NCBI GenBank assembly: GCA_002914845.1
Contig: JXTC01000241.1
Location: 280,155-344,154, forward strand
From: Trema orientale
Taxonomy: Eukaryota; Streptophyta; Magnoliopsida; Rosales; Cannabaceae
Length of the DNA: 64,000 nucleotides
Direction: 5' to 3'
Shown here one piece after another: positions 25,412 to 37,346 of the stretch. Both the position numbers and the translations under genes were made by a program. How positions within the stretch are numbered: position 1 is the stretch's first letter; each line of letters opens with the position of its first letter. The notes beneath the pieces were generated by a model. The model had not been told where the DNA came from. It did not search any database and saw only the letters and a program-made list of their open reading frames with translations.

Positions 25412-25714
25412 CCTTTCTTTTTAATTTTTCTTGGACCCTCTTTGACGAACTTTGTTAGGACTTCAAATAATCTATATTTAAAGAGTAATGTTATGTTGCA
25501 TTGTCTAACACTACATGATATATGTTGATTAATTATAATTACACTTATGTGAGATTATTAATTATAGTTACTGGAATTTATACTTAGAGAGTCTACTAAA
25601 TACTTGTGATGAAAAATATGATTCACTCATTAATATTTTCAAAACGAACCCCATTATCACATGTAAAATTACTTGGATACCTTAATTTTTTCAACGATCT
25701 TCAAACTACTTTAG

Positions 25715-25873
25715 CTACTACCATTGGTTTTGATCTCGACCCCGGCGGTTGTGTTCTGTTTGACCAGGGTCGAAAAATTCCAATCGTGGTTAAACTTATT
25801 CGGTTGCCGCTCTCGCAGTGGCCAGAAAATTTTGACTGGGGTCATTTGACTGGAGTCGAAACCATTGGTCGAA
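25715..25873. repeat. Short GC-richer inverted repeat, possible small MITE
   Basis: ACCATTGGTTTTGATCTCGA on the left is mirrored imperfectly by GAGTCGAAACCATTGGTCGA on the right, with CGACCCC / TGGGGTC just inside. It stands out as a GC-rich island in AT-rich DNA. No flanking duplication was identified. Confidence 0.4.
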
Positions 25874-26139
25874 ATTTTCGTCGGTTAAGGCCCAACTTAT
25901 TAATTATACTTAATACTTATTTTTATGTGGTGTTTGTTTATTAATTGAAATCTGTTTATTAATTATGTCATGTGGTATTAAGCATCGTCTTATAGCATTT
26001 TGCTCATATTTAAAAAGGTTTACTAATATTATTTTCTTTGTTCCCAAAAAAAAAAAAAGAGAAAAAAAACGTCGACCAAATGATTTTGGCATTCGTAAGT
26101 GGAAGAATAACCTTCAAACACGAACATATCGAATTATAG

Positions 26140-26160
26140 CACGTGTTTCCCGTTCACGTG
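26140..26160 (+). promoter_or_regulatory. Two G-box (CACGTG) motifs upstream of the LAZ1-family gene
   Basis: CACGTG occurs at 26140-26145 and again at 26155-26160, 15 bp apart, about 870-890 bp before the start codon and near the presumed transcription start region. G-boxes bind bZIP and bHLH factors in plants. Whether they act on this gene is inference. A probable 5'-UTR intron runs from about 26361 (GTAAACC) to near 27009 (GGACAG). Confidence 0.5.
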
Positions 26161-27029
26161 CTGTGTCCCATTCTGAGGGAGCTTCAGATGTCCTATCGTG
26201 GAGAGCGCTCAATATTTGATTTCTAGGGTTTATTTAATTCAATTGGGAACGAAACCTCTCTCTTTGGTTTTGGCTTTGGCTTTGGCGCCATCACTTTAAT
26301 TCTGTAGCTGCGACGATCGCTTTATTATACACCTGTGCTTTTTGGGTTCTGTTTGGTTGATGGTAAACCACCGGAAAATTTTGTTAATTTTTCATAATTT
26401 CTTTACCTCTCTAATGGGTACTTTTTCCATAATCGAATCGTGCTTAAGTTTCTAAGTCAGTTTTTGGGTTACTAGAACTTTAGTTTCTACAATTTTGCAA
26501 ACCCAGATAAGCATATCTGAAATCAAAGTCCAAATCATCTATGTGGGTAGTCAACGGACAGAAATGGGTTTCAATCTGATTTGATCTTTTTTTTTTTTTT
26601 TAAAATTTTTAAATTGGGTTTCTAAATTATGCTATATCTGATGAATTATGGGTGCTTCACATTGAGTTGAAAGTTTTTATGGGCACCTACTGTTTGTGGA
26701 TTCTCATGATTTTTTTTTGGGTTCTATGAATTTAGGATTTTGAATAATACTGATTGCAACAGTCTGTGATGCCATTGTTTTGCTCTGGAGGGTAAATTTG
26801 TGATGTGGGATAGGATTATGTTCCCTTTGTCTATATTTATCAATCTGTTTATGGATTTATCAGATATATTCGATGGGATGATAATTGATAATTATTCATC
26901 ATGTATGTGAACAGGTTCATATGTTTTCGCCTGTCTTGATTCTCTATCCAGTGCTCTCATTTGGGAATTTAATCCCATTATGCTGGCACTAATTGTAAAT
27001 ATTGGACAGTGTGAAGTTTTAGTTAGCTG

Positions 27030-30000
27030 ATGAGGATCATAGCTGATTTCAATCTTTTTATCGAGTTGGACTACTCACCTCCTACATGGGCAAGTTTAGT
27101 TGCTGGTGTCTTTGTATTTGTCACTCTGACCCTTTCTATTTACCTTTTGTTTGAGCACCTTTCTGCATACAAGAATCCTGAGGTATATAACAAACACATT
27201 CTTAGTTTTTCTTTTCTTTTCTTTTCACCTTTTTATAAATAATAATATTCAGTTTTGTTCTGTCCTCAACACTCAGGAACAAAAATTTTTGATTGGAGTT
27301 ATCCTCATGGTTCCTTGCTATGCAATAGAATCTGTAAGTTCAATTACCAAAACTTTATGAAATTACACTAATATGATCTTATAAGAACTTTTTGTGTTCA
27401 AGATCTTTTTATGGTGAGCAGATGCACCTTCCCCTTATTTGCATTGTGAATCCTTACCTAACATTTTATATATTTTTGGAACCGCTGAATTTTTATCATA
27501 AATAGTGTTCTTTCCTTTAGTCAGTTTTTCTTTTATTTATTTTTTATTTTTATTTTTATTTTTATTTTCTTTGGATTTCGATTATTATTGCTATGTGTTT
27601 AGCTTTGACTCATCTATAATCATATTTCATCCTTATGTTGCTTTGTAGATTGGTTATTGAATGGCTTGAGATTTCCCTAATAATTTATAGAAAGGGGTTG
27701 ATAGTATAGCATAAATCATTTTGCTCTACATTGGGTATTACATAGGTTTTAGTTGGAGGTTCAGCTAATTGTTTATCAGACATGTTTAATTCATAGAGTT
27801 CTTCCTGGTTTTGTTTGATTGTAAAAAAAATTAAGTAGTTTTCTGTTCATTTTAGGTTTAATTTTCTGTATTTAATATTGTTGACTTTATTCCCTATTAT
27901 GTCAGATGAATGACTATACAATTACGCAGTTTGATTCCACCTACCTTCTTGCTTATATGTTGTTTTCAGTGTTTCTAACTTGGTTTCTATCAACAGTTCG
28001 TGTCTTTGGTGGACCCATCAATTAGTGTTGATTGTGAGATACTTCGGGATTGTTATGAATCCTTTGCCATGTATTGCTTTGGAAGATATCTTGTTGCATG
28101 TTTGGGTATGTACTTCTCAGGATCTTTGTTGATATTGAAAAATTCATGTTTCAAAAACGATTTATTTTCAGTAGCAAATTAGTGTGTGGGGTTGTTACAT
28201 TGATAGTTGCATCTTGGATTTTATTAAAATACTGATAAAAGATGGTTTCTGAAAAGCAACAATATGTTCAAACATTAACTGACTGACAGTTAATCTCAAC
28301 ATTTTTAAATCACCGTTGACAGATTTAAGAGGGTTGAAAGGGGTGATTTTGCTTTTCATAAACACAAATAAGTTGGAATTCCTTTTTGACTCTAGTTTCA
28401 GTCTAATGCTGCTATAGTGATACCTTTTCATGGCCATCATGCAATATTCATGTTGAATTGTCCTTTATCTTCATTTTGTTAATGGTATTTGGGTGATTTA
28501 ACTTGGACTGCTGCTACAATTTGCTGGTTAAAATTTATGATTAAACCTTCCTATATTAATCTCTCTTTATCTTCTTTTTGGTTTTTAAGGTGGGGAGGAG
28601 AGGACTATAGAATTTATGGAAAGACAAGGACGTGCCAGTTCTAAGACTCCTCTATTAGAGCACAGTGTGGAAAAGGGAACTGTGAATCATCCTTTTCCAA
28701 TGAACTACATCCTAAAACCATGGAAACTTGGCCAATGGTTTTACCAGATTATCAAATTTGGAATTGTTCAGTATGTATGTTTGCTATCACTCTGAAAATT
28801 TGTTTTACTTTCTAGTGTTGTTTTCCAAGTTATCATCCACTTCATATGGAAGTGTATTGATTTTATATACATTCTTTCATCTGGCAGATGTTAATCAAGA
28901 CTCTAAGTGCTATTTTAGCTGTAATTCTTGAAGCCTTTGGTGCATATTGTGAAGGGGAATTTAAATGGAGATGTGGGTAAGATATATTAAAGAAATGTAG
29001 AGAAAATCTTGGGAATTTTGTTTTGTCCTTTGTGGCAACATTGAGCTTTTATATATTCTACTATTGTGGTTGGAAAAGAATTAAAGAAAATGATTCACAT
29101 TTTCATTTTCAGTTATTGGGGGTATATATTCTGTTTTATGATGCTTATTTATTTCCATTTTACTTTCACGTTAGAAGTCCTTTTGATCTTGCTATTCTCA
29201 CTTTTAAAGTTGGGAAAAATTGGTAATGACATCTAACTTGTAAGAAGAACCTAATGGTTATAGCCCTGTTCTTATATGCAGGTACCCGTATATCGCAGTT
29301 GTTCTGAATTTCAGTCAGTCATGGGCGTTGTACTGTCTAGTTCAATTCTATACCGTTACAAAGGATGAATTAGCTCATATAAAACCATTGTACAAGTTTC
29401 TGACTTTTAAATCAATTGTGTTTTTGACCTGGTGGCAAGGTGTGGCAATCGCTGTTCTCTATGCCCTCGGTTTGTTCAAAAGTCCAATAGCTCAAGGCTT
29501 ACAATTAAAGTCAAGTGTCCAAGACTTCATCATTTGCATAGAGGTTAGATGTTGTCTTGCATATTATTAATTAACACGGATGAGGAATTTGCTTGCTGTA
29601 TCTTATCTAATATACACACAAGCACTCTTTTCTGACGTGTCTTTGACCCTGCTTAGTTCAGGAGCTCCAAAAATCTTGTAATAAGAGAGTTTTTTTGAGT
29701 ATACTAATTTAATATATTTATGTGTTCATCCTGTACAGATGTGCGTTGCTTCTGTTGTTCACCTGTACGTGTTTCCTGCAAAACCGTATGAGCTAATGGG
29801 AGAACGCTTTCCCGGAAGTGTTGCAGTTCTAGGAGACTATGCATCTGTTGATGGTCCTTTAGATCCTGACGAGGTTAGGGACAGCGAACGCCCAACAAAG
29901 CTTCGCCTTCCTACTTCTGATACTGATGCCAAGAGTGGTATGACTATCAGAGAAAGTGTTCGGGATGTTTTTATTGGTGGTGGGGAATATGTAAGTTTCT

Positions 30001-30491
30001 CTCTGTATAGCTAATGGTGAAACTTTGGATTTCATTTGGCATGTGGACTATTTTTTCTTTCTCGAAGTTGGAGCAAAAATAACCATGTGAAATAGCTGGT
30101 TTGTTTTAGAGTTGTTGAATGTACTGTGTCTGTATTACAGATTGTGAATGACGTGAAGTTCACAGTAACTCAAGCAGTGGAGCCAGTTGAGAAGGGGATC
30201 ACAAAGTTCAATGAGAAATTACATAAGATCTCCGAAAACATTAAGAGACATGACAAGGAAAAAAGAAGAACCAAGGATGACAGTTGCCTCGTACCTCCTG
30301 CACGGAGGGTGATCCGTGGAATAGATGACCCTCTGTTGAATGGGAGCATTAGCGATAGTGGGGTTTCTAGGGGAAAGAAGCATCGCCGAAAATCAGGATA
30401 TACTAGTGCAGAAAGTGGGGGAGAGAGCAGCAGCGACCAAAGCTATGGTGGGTACCAGATTAGAGGTCGTAGATGGCTTACGAAAGATTAG
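27030..30491 (+). CDS. LAZ1: LAZ1-family (DUF300/TMEM184-type) membrane protein
   Basis: Eight exons join in frame to about 485 residues: 27030-27182, 27277-27333, 27997-28105, 28590-28774, 28888-28976, 29282-29543, 29739-29990 and 30141-30491. The N-terminal half carries several hydrophobic helices (WASLVAGVFVFVTLTLSIYL, LIGVILMVPCYAIESF, and later TM segments around VLNFSQSWALYCLVQF and FLTWWQGVAIAVLYALGLF). The family motif CYESFAMYCFGRYLVACLGG and the ERTIEFMERQGR segment are present. The C-terminal tail is hydrophilic, with RRKSGYTSAESGGESSSDQS, ending RRWLTKD. LAZ1 family members are multi-pass proteins implicated in Arabidopsis in autoimmune cell death and vacuolar/brassinosteroid trafficking. 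The exact Arabidopsis counterpart (LAZ1 or a homolog) is not settled here. The gene is intact. Its 3' part was duplicated downstream (33535-34510). Confidence 0.92.
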
Positions 30492-30841
30492 TTTGGAGTT
30501 GAAATCATGACATCAGATTATGAGGATTCAAATGCCGGAGGCGTGTCTCCGGCATTTGATCATGTTTCAGTGATTTGCCACAATCGGCAGAAGGCAGCTT
30601 AGCATGTTTTTACTAATGCAACAGTTGGCTTCACTGGGTGCTGTGGCTTTTGATCTGAATTTCTCGGCTGTAATGATGATAAGGTTCTCTGCACGGGGGC
30701 TGGTGACATATGTATTACTATTGTGATCTTCTAAAATTTTTTGTACAGAACTTCCCTATGAGTCAGGGACAGGGTCTTGTCTATAGAGGGCAAAAAAAAC
30801 AGTTCTTGTTGCGTGCTTGAGAGATTTTCTCCAAATATTTA

Positions 30842-31201
30842 GGGCCCGTTTGGTTCGCCTATTTGAATGTGTGTATTTAAATGAAAATTGTAGAATGTGT
30901 TATAATTAGAATGAGAGGCATTTGAATAGAAAAAATAGTGGAATGTGTTGTAATTAGAATGGGAGCATTGGAATGAATCATTCAAAAACACTTCCTCCCC
31001 TCCATTCTCATTCAAGACACAAAAAAACCATTCCACTGGTTAACTTTTCAAATGGACCATTTGAATGGAAAAACTGAATTGTTGAAATAAACACACATTC
31101 TAAAAGATCATTTGAATGGAAAAACTGAATTGTTGAAATAAACACACATTCAAATGGATTTTCCATTCCAATGAAATGGAATGGTTGAAACAAACGGGGT
31201 C
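30842..31201. mobile_element. Tourist-like (PIF/Harbinger-type) MITE with TTA target duplication
   Basis: Left end GGGCCCGTTTGGTTC and right end (reverse complement GACCCCGTTTGTTTC) form inverted repeats. TTA flanks both sides (30839-30841 and 31202-31204), the duplication expected of PIF/Harbinger elements. Inside is a direct repeat of about 43 bp containing CATTTGAATGGAAAAACTGA (near 31049 and 31110). The matching place in the duplicated segment (about 34540-34556) has no insertion and retains a single TTAATCTTTT. Confidence 0.8.
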
Positions 31202-31536
31202 TTAATCTTTTGAATAGATGGTCCAATGTGAGATGTAAAAACCACTACATTGTCTGTAGGAATTGAAATGTCGACCAATTATTTATTCACAAGCTTTGTG
31301 CTTCAACATGCACTTTCTTTCCCTTGAATGTCACATGTTAGGGTAGTTGGCATAAGCCAACAGTGGAATGTCATGAATTTGCAGTGTGTTAATCATTAAT
31401 GTAACAGTAGCCTCAATTAACTATCTCACTAAACAGCTGAGCTGGCAAATTTTCCCAGGAATATATATTTTGGGATTGGAGAAACAATTCTTCTTTGAAG
31501 CAGTCTATGGTTTTCACTCATGAAGCAGCTTTAGTT

Positions 31537-33423
31537 TCATATGACTGACCGGAGCTCTCCAGTAAGCAGAGCAAATTTTCGGTGCTGTGACAAGATGGGA
31601 GGGGTTCTAATTGCTTGAATTCTTGATTCCAAGTCATCATAACCTGTTCCTATGTGTTGCTTGGCTGCGTGTACAATTGTTTGAAGGATTTGAAGAGGGT
31701 CACCATGGCTTACAATCAATATTGGGCACCTGCAAAAATCATCGTGTATTACCCCGATGAAGATATGAGACTAATTTTACAACAGTACTCAGAATGCTGT
31801 CAAATGATGCTATTTTTATAAGCCAAGGTGAGACTTGAGAGAAGATAAGGCTAGGATGAATAAAAGCGTTTGACTAGAACACTATTGAATCAATAGACTG
31901 ACTTTCACAGCACATATTAGAAGTTTCATATTAAAATTTTAAGCACTTGAAGTTGAAGATGCCAAGACGAGATGTCTGATTTACCCCTGAAACTGTGCCT
32001 CTATGGTTGCCAAAGCCCTTGTGAGTCTAGCCACAATATCATAAACGCTTTCTCCACCTTCTGGCCTCGTGGATGGGTTCTTCTCATGAAGCGCACATAT
32101 TTCTTGTGCAAACTGTTCAATAAAAGACTCAGATTGTTATTTTGGCGCTGAATAAGATCACAGATCAGGTACATGCTTTATTAAAGACGGAAAATGCTGC
32201 AAACTTGATCCAAATTTTGAATGAACTTATCATTCTAATGGGAGTAGTTCAAATGAGATGAACTTGTGCTCCAAAATCTGTCTTGTTTCTTACCTTGTCA
32301 TGTGGCTCAAGTTCGAATGAAGGACCAAAATATCGCTCCCTAAGATCTTCCATAACCTGTCCATCAAAATGAAATTGAATGATCACTGCTCAGATAATGG
32401 AGCAAAACTAATATCTCATTAAGCAAAGATTACTAGTACCTCTAGAAGGTAACTTTCTTCAACGGGTTGGAATGGCTTACCTTAAATTGAGCGCCTTCGA
32501 ATGGTATGTTCAGTACAGACGCGACTACTTCAGCAGTGTGAGTAGTTCTTAAAAATGAAGAGTAACAAATGCGAACCTTTTCAAGTGGAATGTTATTTTC
32601 CTTGAGTTCCTGCAATTGTAACACAACATCAAAGAAATGAACCATATTTCTAAATCATGAAAGCCAATCAGTAGAAGTATCAGAAATATGTACATAGAAA
32701 AAAAAAGAAGTATCAGAGGTATGAATCCTGATACAACTCATACCCCATAAGAACTATCCAAAAGCCACTTCTGTATCTCATTAAGACAAGTTTTTCCACA
32801 ATTTACCCATTTCCTATTATTAGCCAGTTAAAAAAGTGCTATCTGCACCTATGGTGCTTAGCACTATGTACTAAAACAGATATATCCAACACATATAATA
32901 GCCCCAAAATTGTCGTAACCTTTGAAACCAAAGATAAATCATCTTATGTAGATTTGAGCTAGCAAAATAAGTAGTTCTAAACAACGTTGAGATTATTTCA
33001 ACCAATAAAATTGCAACTAACAAAATCCGCTTCTATTTCATAGGAGTATGATGCATCTTTTATACAACAAATATTGAACAATTTTTTTTTGAAAAAAATG
33101 AAATCTCGAACGTAGGACCAAAATTTTAAGTACCTTTTGGAACAACAGTCCAGCCAACTGTGCCTGCTTTACACCTTCGGATGTCAATCCATATTCAGGG
33201 CGCGTCCCATTTTTCTGGAAGTACGGTGTCAGTCGTTAAACATTCGATAACCAAACTAAAATCAATTGTAACATATACATAGATATATATATATTTAAAT
33301 GTAGCAAAAAAATAAAGATAAAAAGACCATAGATGAAACAATAAGGCCTTTTTCGTTTGGAATGCTCTTGCCGTGCCTGAGAACCCAGTATCTGTTTCCT
33401 AAAAACGACGTCGTTGACACCAT
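31537..33423 (-). CDS. Histidine phosphatase (phosphoglycerate-mutase-like) superfamily protein, copy A
   Basis: Six minus-strand exons join in frame to about 229 residues: 33423-33328, 33214-33134, 32609-32481, 32356-32294, 32112-31985 and 31729-31537. The start MVSTTSFLGNRYWVLRHGKS contains the catalytic RHG motif. RTTHTAEVVAS carries the conserved arginine after the first motif. RPEGGES supplies the acidic segment, and ILIVSHGDPLQILQ the second catalytic histidine. It ends LTGELRSVI. Length and motifs match plant PGM-family proteins that are probable phosphatases rather than glycolytic mutases; the substrate is unknown. Copy B at 34883-36880 is colinear. Compared with B, the segment before the conserved arginine reads SSFLR instead of SPFSR. 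Its upstream DNA is cut short: a SLY1 exon-1 remnant starts only about 45 bp before the start codon, so transcription may be altered. Confidence 0.85.
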
Positions 33424-33468
33424 TTTCCGGGCCGTGACCCTGACCTGATCTGCTCCCCGAGTTAGATA

Positions 33469-33531
33469 GTAACTTCTTAAAAATAGTCCAAGATCTCAGA
33501 TTTGAGGCAATGCCTCTCAATCTTTTTCAAT
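33469..33531 (+). pseudogene. Truncated copy of SLY1 exon 1 and its 5' leader
   Basis: GTAACTTCT followed by GTCCAAGATCTCAGATTTGA and GGCAATGCCTCTCAATCTTT matches, with few changes, the leader and first codons of SLY1 at 37312-37370 (there GGCAATGGCTCTCAATCTTC). The similarity ends inside the exon; the next bases (GAGGAATTTGCT) match LAZ1 intron 6. This is the junction of a tandem duplication, not a gene. Confidence 0.85.
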
Positions 33532-33534
33532 GAG

Positions 33535-34510
33535 GAATTTGCTATTTGCTTTGCTGTATTGCATGTAGTAATAATATACGCACACCGCTTTCTGATGTGT
33601 CTTTGAATGCAAATAAATATATCTCAAAGGTGTTTAAGCATGTGCGCAAAAATGTTTCAAGTTCTGTCGTTATAGACCCTGCTTAGTTCACGTGTCACAA
33701 AATATTTTCAAAAGAGAAACTTTCGTTCAATATATCATCAATATAGTGTGACATATTTTAGGGCGATTGGCAACATACTAATATGTAAGTTTCGATCTGT
33801 ATTACCAAGGATGAAAGACTTTGAACTTGTTTCAGCATGTAGGGCTAGTTTTTCTTTCTTTTCTTTTAAGTTAGATTCATAAAGCTTGCAGCGAAAATAA
33901 CCGAATGAGAGTTGCTGAGTTCTCTCATTTTTTTAGACTTCTTGTTGAGTGTATTGTTTGTCTCTATTACAGATTGTGAATGATGTTAAGTTCACAGTAA
34001 CCCAAGAACCAGGATGACAGTTGCATTGCATCACCTTCTGCATGGAATAGATGATCCTGTAGGGAAAAGAAGCATCGCCAAAACGAGGATTTACTAGTGT
34101 AGAAAGCGGGGGAGGGAGCAGCAGCGACCAACGCTACGGTGGGTATCAGATTAGAGGCTGTCGATGGCCTGCGAAAGATAAGTTGGGAGTTGAAATCATG
34201 GTATTGGATAATGAAGATTCAAATGCTGGAGCTGGAGGCATATGTGTCATTAGGATTTGGTCATGGTTCAGTGATTTTCCACACATGGGAAGGAGGCAGC
34301 TTAGCATGTTTTTACAAATGCAACTGTCTTTAGGATTAGGTGCTGTGGTTTTTGATCTGCGTCCCTCTCTGCTGTAATGATGATAAGGTTCTCTGCACTG
34401 GGGCTGGTGACATATTTGTTACTACAATGATGATGGGTTCCTAAAATTTCCTGTGCAGAACTTCCCAATAAATCAGGGTCTTGTTTATAGAGTGATAAGA
34501 ACAATTCTTT
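33535..34510 (+). pseudogene. LAZ1 3'-end pseudogene (introns 6-7, exon 8, 3' UTR)
   Basis: 33535-33960 resembles LAZ1 introns 6 and 7 (GAGGAATTTGCT, GACCCTGCTTAGTTCA, GTAAGTTTC), but exon 7 between them is essentially deleted. The acceptor TATTACAG and exon 8 start ATTGTGAATGATGTTAAGTT at 33973 are kept. About 100 bp within exon 8 is missing after ACAGTAACCCAAG. Later parts are recognisable (GAAAGCGGGGGAGGGAGCAG, GGTATCAGATTAGAGGC), followed by 3'-UTR-like sequence (GATGATAAGGTTCTCTGCAC). Exons 1-6 are absent and the frame is broken, so this is a non-functional fragment left by the tandem duplication. Confidence 0.9.
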
Positions 34511-34882
34511 TTGGGTGCTTTAGATTTTTCTCCACGGGTACTTCTTACTTTTAATCTTTTCAGAAAGATCTTCAGATGTTAGACATAGAAACCAATGAAT
34601 TGTCTTTGGGAGAAATGAAATTTCAACCAAGCATTTCTCTTCGTAAGCTTTGCGCTTTCAATAGGCATTTTCTTTTCCGTGAATGTCTTGTAGAATAGTT
34701 AGTATAAGCTAGCAACAGAATGCCATGAATTTGCAGTGTGTTATGCGTTGTTGTAACTTAGTCTTTATTAGCAATGTCACTAACCAGCTGAGCTGGCAAA
34801 TTTTTCCCGGAAAATCTAGTATGGGATTGGTGAAACAATTCTTCAACTAAGCAAGCTTCGGCTTTTCATCAGGGAAGCAGCT

Positions 34883-36880
34883 TTAGTCTTGTATAACTGC
34901 TTGGAGCTCCCCAGTAAGCAGAGCAAATTTCCGGTGCTGTGACAAGATGGGAGGGGTTCTAACTGCTTGAATTCTTGATTCCAAGTCATCGCAATCAGGT
35001 CCTGTGTGTTGCTTAGCTGCATTAAGAATTGTTTGAAGGATTTGAAGAGGATCACCATGGCTGACAACCAATATTGTGCACCTGCAAAATCATCATGAAT
35101 GACTAAAATGAAAAGCTAGTTCTTTGTTATTACAACAGTACTCAGAATTTAGGCAAATGATGTTATGTTTATAAACCAAGGCAAGAGAAGAGAAGGCTTG
35201 GATGGGTAAAAGCATTTGATTAAAACAGTAAATTCCATAAATCCATTCAGATTCTCAGACCACATATTTCGTAGCTTAATGTTCAAATTTTAAGCATTTG
35301 AAGAAGCCAAGACGAGATGACTAATTTACCCCTTAAACTGTGCCTCTATGGTTGCAATAGCCCTTGTGAGTCTAGCCACAACATCATCAACACTTTCTCC
35401 ACCTTCTGGCCTCAAAAATGGGTCCTTTTCATCAAGTGCCCATATCTCTGCATACTGTTCAATAAAAAAAGACCTGAATTTTTATATGGCACTACAAAAG
35501 ATCACGACTAGCACTTGTTCTATTAAAGATGGAAAAATGCTGCAAACTTAATCCAAATTTTAAATGAACTTCAGCATTCTAGTAAAAAAAGTTCATATGA
35601 AAACAGACGAAAACAGACTTAAACCCCACAATCTGTTTCTTCTTACCTTGTCATGTGACTTAAGTTCGAATGAAGGACCAAAGTAACGCTCCCTAAGATC
35701 TTCTATGACCTGTCCATCGAAATATAGTTTCATAATCATACTGAAGTTAATCGAAACTGACTGAGTTCTCAGGCTGAATATATATTCTGGGTAAAATAGT
35801 TAGCCAGAGGATAAAGGAGTGCACCTTCTATGTCATTAAGCAAACATTAGTACTACCTCTAGAAAGTAAATTTCTTCAAAGGGGTGAAATGGCTTACCTT
35901 ACATTGAGCGCCTTCGAACGGAATGTTGAGAACAGATGCAACTACTTTAGCGGTGTGAGTTGTTCTTGAAAATGGCGAGTAACAAATGCGAACGTTTTCA
36001 AGTGGAATGTTATTTTCCTCGAGTTCCTGCAAATGTAACACAACACAGTCAGCCCACAAAAGTAAATGAACCACATTTCTAAATCGTAAAAGCCATCAGT
36101 TGAAGTATCAAAAAAATGAGTCCTGATACTCACTACTCATACACCATAAGAACTATCTAAACAACCCATTTCTTTATCTTAACAAACAAGTTTTCCCACC
36201 TCAATTTTCTCATTTCCTAGTCACTAGCTTATTAGAATAACGCTATGATCACCTATCCCGCTAAGCACCAAGTGCCAAAAAGATAGACCTCACACCTATA
36301 AATGCATAACTGGTGCTAAACACTACAAACACCTTTAATACCTTCTAGTATGTTTCAGTTAATTAACAACCGCACGACAAAAAAATTAAACTGAAACCAA
36401 AGATAAATCAATCTTTAGCAGAAATAAGTAAGTTCTAAACAATATTCACATGATTTAAACCAATAAAATTGCAACAACTAACAAACCCAGGTTGTATATA
36501 TATTATATGTATATATTTTCTATATAACAAAAAAATAAAAAGGAATGAAATATCGCTTGAACATAGGACCAAAATTTTATAAGTACCTTTTGGAATAATT
36601 GTCCAGCCAATTGTGCCTGGTTTACACCTTCCGATGCCAATTCATATTCTGGGCACGTCCCATTTTCCTGGGAGTACGATGTCAATCGTTAAACATGTGA
36701 TGACCAAAATTTGAAACAAATGTCAGTATATATAAATATAAAAATGTCGTTAAAATATATATATATATATTTATGTAAACAGACCAGAGATGAAACGATG
36801 AGGCCTCTCTCGTTTGGAATGCTCTTGCCGTGCCTGAGAACCCAGTATCTGTTTCTCAAAAACGACGTCGTCGACTCCAT
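34883..36880 (-). CDS. Histidine phosphatase (phosphoglycerate-mutase-like) superfamily protein, copy B
   Basis: Six minus-strand exons join in frame to about 230 residues: 36880-36785, 36667-36587, 36026-35898, 35709-35647, 35454-35330 and 35081-34883. The protein starts MESTTSFLRNRYWVLRHGKS (catalytic RHG). It continues with ENGTCPEYELASEGVNQAQL, CYSPFSRTTHTAKVVAS (canonical conserved arginine), DLRERYFGPSFEL, RPEGGES and ILVVSHGDPLQILQ (second catalytic histidine), ending GELQAVIQD. The ending is two residues longer than in copy A because the stop codon differs, and exon 5 is one codon shorter. It is divergent from SLY1 with about 465 bp between the start codons, so it keeps the presumed ancestral bidirectional promoter. 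Probable cytosolic phosphatase of unknown substrate. Intact. Confidence 0.88.
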
Positions 36881-37346
36881 TTCCGTGCGCCACGCCACAC
36901 CACACCACACCACACACCACACCTTCTTGTCGTTTGGAATGCTCTTAAGAACGGTTTTGCTTGCCTCGCTCTATTTTCGCGTAACATATACGAACCGTGA
37001 TCTTATTCTCTGATTGGTCGGATATCAACCAAAGGTACGTTTGCTGCCCAATCATATTGCTAAAAATTGTCCTTTGGTCAACTCCATCAGTCAACAGAAA
37101 ATGAATAATTCCTTTGACACACGTGGCCGTATATTACTCGGTGATACAATATCTTCAATAGAAACCGGCCGCACAGGAAACTAAACCTTAAATTTTCTCT
37201 TTTATTACATCTGTGCCCCTCTCCGTGTTCGATTCGATCTTCAGAGGGTTCTTCTTCTCCCCAAAATTTTCAGTGCTCCCAAAAACTTCTTCTTCTGCTT
37301 CGATTGAGCTCGTAACTTCTGAGTCCAAGATCTCAGATTTGAGGCA
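36881..37346. promoter_or_regulatory. Divergent promoter region between phosphatase copy B and SLY1
   Basis: The 466 bp between the two start codons must hold both 5' leaders and promoters. It contains a CACAC-rich simple repeat (36897-36921, within the phosphatase leader side) and pyrimidine-rich leader sequence before SLY1 (TTCTTCTTCTGCTTCG). A duplicated TCGTTTGGAATGCTCTT occurs at about 36810 (inside the phosphatase exon) and again near 36930. No firm TATA box was assigned. Confidence 0.55.

Noticed and set aside
24532-25458. Long open frames of about 290-308 codons
   Set aside because: They are almost entirely N; the open frame is an artefact of the gap.
36897-36921. CACAC-type repeat considered as minisatellite or coding
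   Set aside because: It falls in the leader of phosphatase copy B upstream of the conserved start MESTTSF; an in-frame upstream ATG would add a low-complexity Trp/Cys/Val-rich extension that copy A lacks.
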